Part shown: one piece after another, positions 7,201-7,888 of the stretch
Position numbering within the stretch: position 1 is the first letter of the stretch
Layout of the letters: every line of letters begins with the position of its first letter
Source of the DNA: Candidatus Omnitrophota bacterium
Lineage (GTDB): Bacteria > Omnitrophota > Gorgyraeia > 2-02-FULL-51-18 > JAGOUK01
Direction: 5' to 3'
NCBI GenBank assembly: GCA_015231685.1
Contig: JADGBA010000036.1
Span: forward strand, 1,239 to 9,126
DNA length: 7,888 nucleotides
Program-made: the position numbers and the translations under genes
Notes under the pieces: model-generated
Told to the model about the DNA's origin: nothing
Databases searched by the model: none
The model's input: only the letters and a program-made list of their open reading frames with translations

Positions 7201-7850
7201 TTCTTGTACTTCTCCGCTTTTTTGGCCTGGCGCTCCATGCTTTCGATCTGGCGCTTGAGCTCCGAAATGATGTCATTAACCCGAAGCAGGTTCTGCTCCG
7301 TCGCTTCCAGATTCCTCAAGGCTTCCTTTTTCTTTGCTTTGTAGCGCGTGATCCCCGCCGCCTCTTCAAAAAGGACGCGGCGGTCCTCGGGGCGGGCACT
7401 CAAAACCTGATCAATTTCTCCCTGCTCAATCACCGAATAATTACCAATTCCGAGTCCGGTGCCCGCCAGCAGACTTTGGATGTCCTTCAGACGTACGATG
7501 TTTTTGTTCAGCAAATATTCGGATTCACCGCTTCGGTAAAGACGGCGCGTCACCATCACTTCCTCAAAATCGATGGGAAGCGCCTTGTCGTGGTTGGATA
7601 AAACGAGAGAGACCTCGGCAAAATTGACAGGCTCCTGAGTTACAGTCCCGCTAAAAATAACATCTTCCATCTTATTGCCGCGGAGGGATTTCGCGCTTTG
7701 CTCACCCAGAACCCATTTGATCGCATCACTGATATTGGATTTGCCACAACCGTTAGGCCCGACCACAGACGTCATTCCTGTATTGAAATTCAAAACGGTT
7801 CTCTGTGCAAATGATTTAAATCCAAAGACTTCCAGCGATTTAAGATACAT
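4215..7850 (-). CDS. smc: Chromosome segregation ATPase SMC
   Basis: SMC dimers, with ScpA and ScpB, form the bacterial condensin ring that loops DNA and helps segregate sister chromosomes. At 1211 residues the protein is complete and at the long end of the usual range of about 1150-1200. The N-terminal head has FGFKSF (9-14), Walker A GPNGCGKS (31-38, Lys37), LRGNKMEDVIFSG and a Q-loop near IEQGEIDQVL. The first coiled coil spans about 165-500, the hinge about 505-675, and the second coiled coil about 680-1030. The C-terminal head has signature LSGGEK (1092-1097), Walker B FCVLDE (Asp1120, Glu1121), D-loop DAPLDD (1123-1128) and the switch THNKRTM (1151-1157). An acidic tail follows. The start at ATG 7850 is supported by AGGAA 5 nt upstream and the canonical N-terminus. 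The hinge glycine motif looks degenerate. No scpA, scpB or ftsY is in view. Confidence 0.98.
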   Translation of the reverse strand: MYLKSLEVFGFKSFAQRTVLNFNTGMTSVVGPNGCGKSNISDAIKWVLGEQSAKSLRGNKMEDVIFSGTVTQEPVNFAEVSLVLSNHDKALPIDFEEVMVTRRLYRSGESEYLLNKNIVRLKDIQSLLAGTGLGIGNYSVIEQGEIDQVLSARPEDRRVLFEEAAGITRYKAKKKEALRNLEATEQNLLRVNDIISELKRQIESMERQAKKAEKYKKDFERLKAYDLSKAAEKRSELMCRINDVLQESEGVAGHENELREREDEVRQSLLAAEGCFESVESKFAEARSAHLVVENQIRNSEEKKAIFAGYLEEMTQKLGELESASERSQERIRDLRAQESDAVDKFEQIRAEKEAGDASLGEVQRRKEETDMEIERLQAESSDRSAALEEGRSQMAQIHNEMRQAEGAMQDNRIRQEEVGREKVRLATELTETESRLEQNGQTLQEGTAEVRSIVHERERLENALEHAQAEITILQGQWDQMIGEISSGQSRLEVMETMARRHEGYSQGTRFLLEAKAADPELNQHILGALVDLVEVERGYELAVEAGLALAARAVVVSTEEGLFDAIWKLKSGQKGSAMIARLDAAVPGFRMASEDTPGADAGVQKLLNFVRTSERVAPMVQNLLESTFLADDLRRASDLARRYPKCTFVTREGDVFGGIQAIAGSAENDGQGIFDRENAIRQLRGKMVELSLDKERLSERRERLLDEKNALEALIREYAQRLSKLQIRLADLEFQQGHLGQAREGIAQKVRSADDHSRQLADSIAELERESAALAEREQLLQTILTTREGALSATRQAISEKTVQKEELLVAVSRQRAQWETAFERFGEAEERINQIRRLVADEADAMHSREREKTQIGEREEDTRQKLHEITELIQRHDAERVHLLEEHNRLAAERTEALANLEAVKERQAELGASLENARSRRHQLEMESTEIRHSLSRIHDRIQDQYQVDLSVLEAAPAVEGEALLESGDAEILRERLAKVGPINLIAVEECDELKARYEFLSREREDLLKAKDDLHKAIIKINRTTRELFIETFTKIQTSFVEYYKLLFGGGHAEIILLDEGDVLESGIEIVARPPGKKLQTISLLSGGEKAMTAVALMFAVFKAKPSPFCVLDEIDAPLDDVNVQRFTSVLQDFLKETQFIVITHNKRTMAVADVLYGVTMEKSGMSKVVSVKFGESQAMPDTKLPSGRKIFSDAKEVEEEAKV

Positions 7851-7855
7851 AGGGG

Positions 7856-7860
7856 TTCCT
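7856..7860 (-). promoter_or_regulatory. Ribosome-binding site of smc
   Basis: AGGAA on the minus strand lies 5 nt before the smc ATG at 7850. The remaining bases up to the window edge (7861-7888) show no convincing promoter hexamers. smc may therefore be transcribed from further upstream, possibly from a preceding gene outside the window. Confidence 0.6.
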
Positions 7861-7888
7861 TACGTTAGCGCCAAATTTGTTAGGTTAA

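Noticed and set aside
1..7888. CRISPR array, tRNA or rRNA genes, insertion sequence, prophage or toxin-antitoxin genes
   Set aside because: I saw no regularly spaced repeats, no tRNA- or rRNA-like stretches, no transposase or integrase motifs and no small gene pairs. The window is nearly filled by six core-type genes.

Overview
This window reads as a piece of a bacterial chromosome carrying core genes, with no sign of a plasmid, phage or genomic island. It holds six protein genes and very little free space. The combination of a ribosomal protein pair followed by argC, a lone UbiE/MenG-type methyltransferase, a GAF-GGDEF diguanylate cyclase and a 1211-residue SMC fits a Gram-negative-type bacterium. 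My best guess is an uncultured lineage such as Omnitrophota, or a Nitrospirota/Desulfobacterota-like group. That guess rests on remembered gene order, the SMC head sequence and a GGGACAG-type palindromic repeat, so it is weak. Base composition looks moderately GC-rich throughout, with no obvious compositional break.

Layout. (1) Bases 1-2178, leftward: a promoter with near-consensus elements drives rplM then rpsI (ribosomal proteins L13 and S9, 19 nt apart). After a 188-nt gap containing a second, perfect-hexamer promoter comes argC (arginine biosynthesis), which runs off the left edge a few codons short of its end. (2) Bases 2206-2275: a short palindrome-rich intergenic patch with two GGGACAG copies, resembling REP/RAYT-associated repeats. 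(3) Bases 2278-2982, leftward: a UbiE/MenG-family quinone methyltransferase. (4) Bases 2983-3033: a 51-nt divergent promoter region in which the likely -10 boxes of the two genes overlap on opposite strands. (5) Bases 3034-4218, rightward: a GAF-GGDEF diguanylate cyclase with intact catalytic and inhibitory sites. (6) Bases 4215-7850, leftward: full-length smc, whose stop codon overlaps that of the cyclase gene by convergent transcription. Bases 7851-7888 hold only the smc ribosome-binding region.

The genes do not form one pathway. L13 and S9 belong to the two ribosomal subunits and are co-expressed. ArgC reduces N-acetylglutamyl phosphate in arginine synthesis and seems to have both read-through and its own promoter. 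The methyltransferase serves respiratory quinone synthesis, the cyclase makes c-di-GMP in response to an unknown signal sensed by its GAF domain, and SMC organises and segregates the chromosome. I found no convincing undescribed system. The points most worth a second look are the SMC hinge, which seems to lack most of the family's conserved glycines, the overlapping bidirectional -10 boxes, the paired palindromes downstream of the argC promoter, and the REP-like patch.
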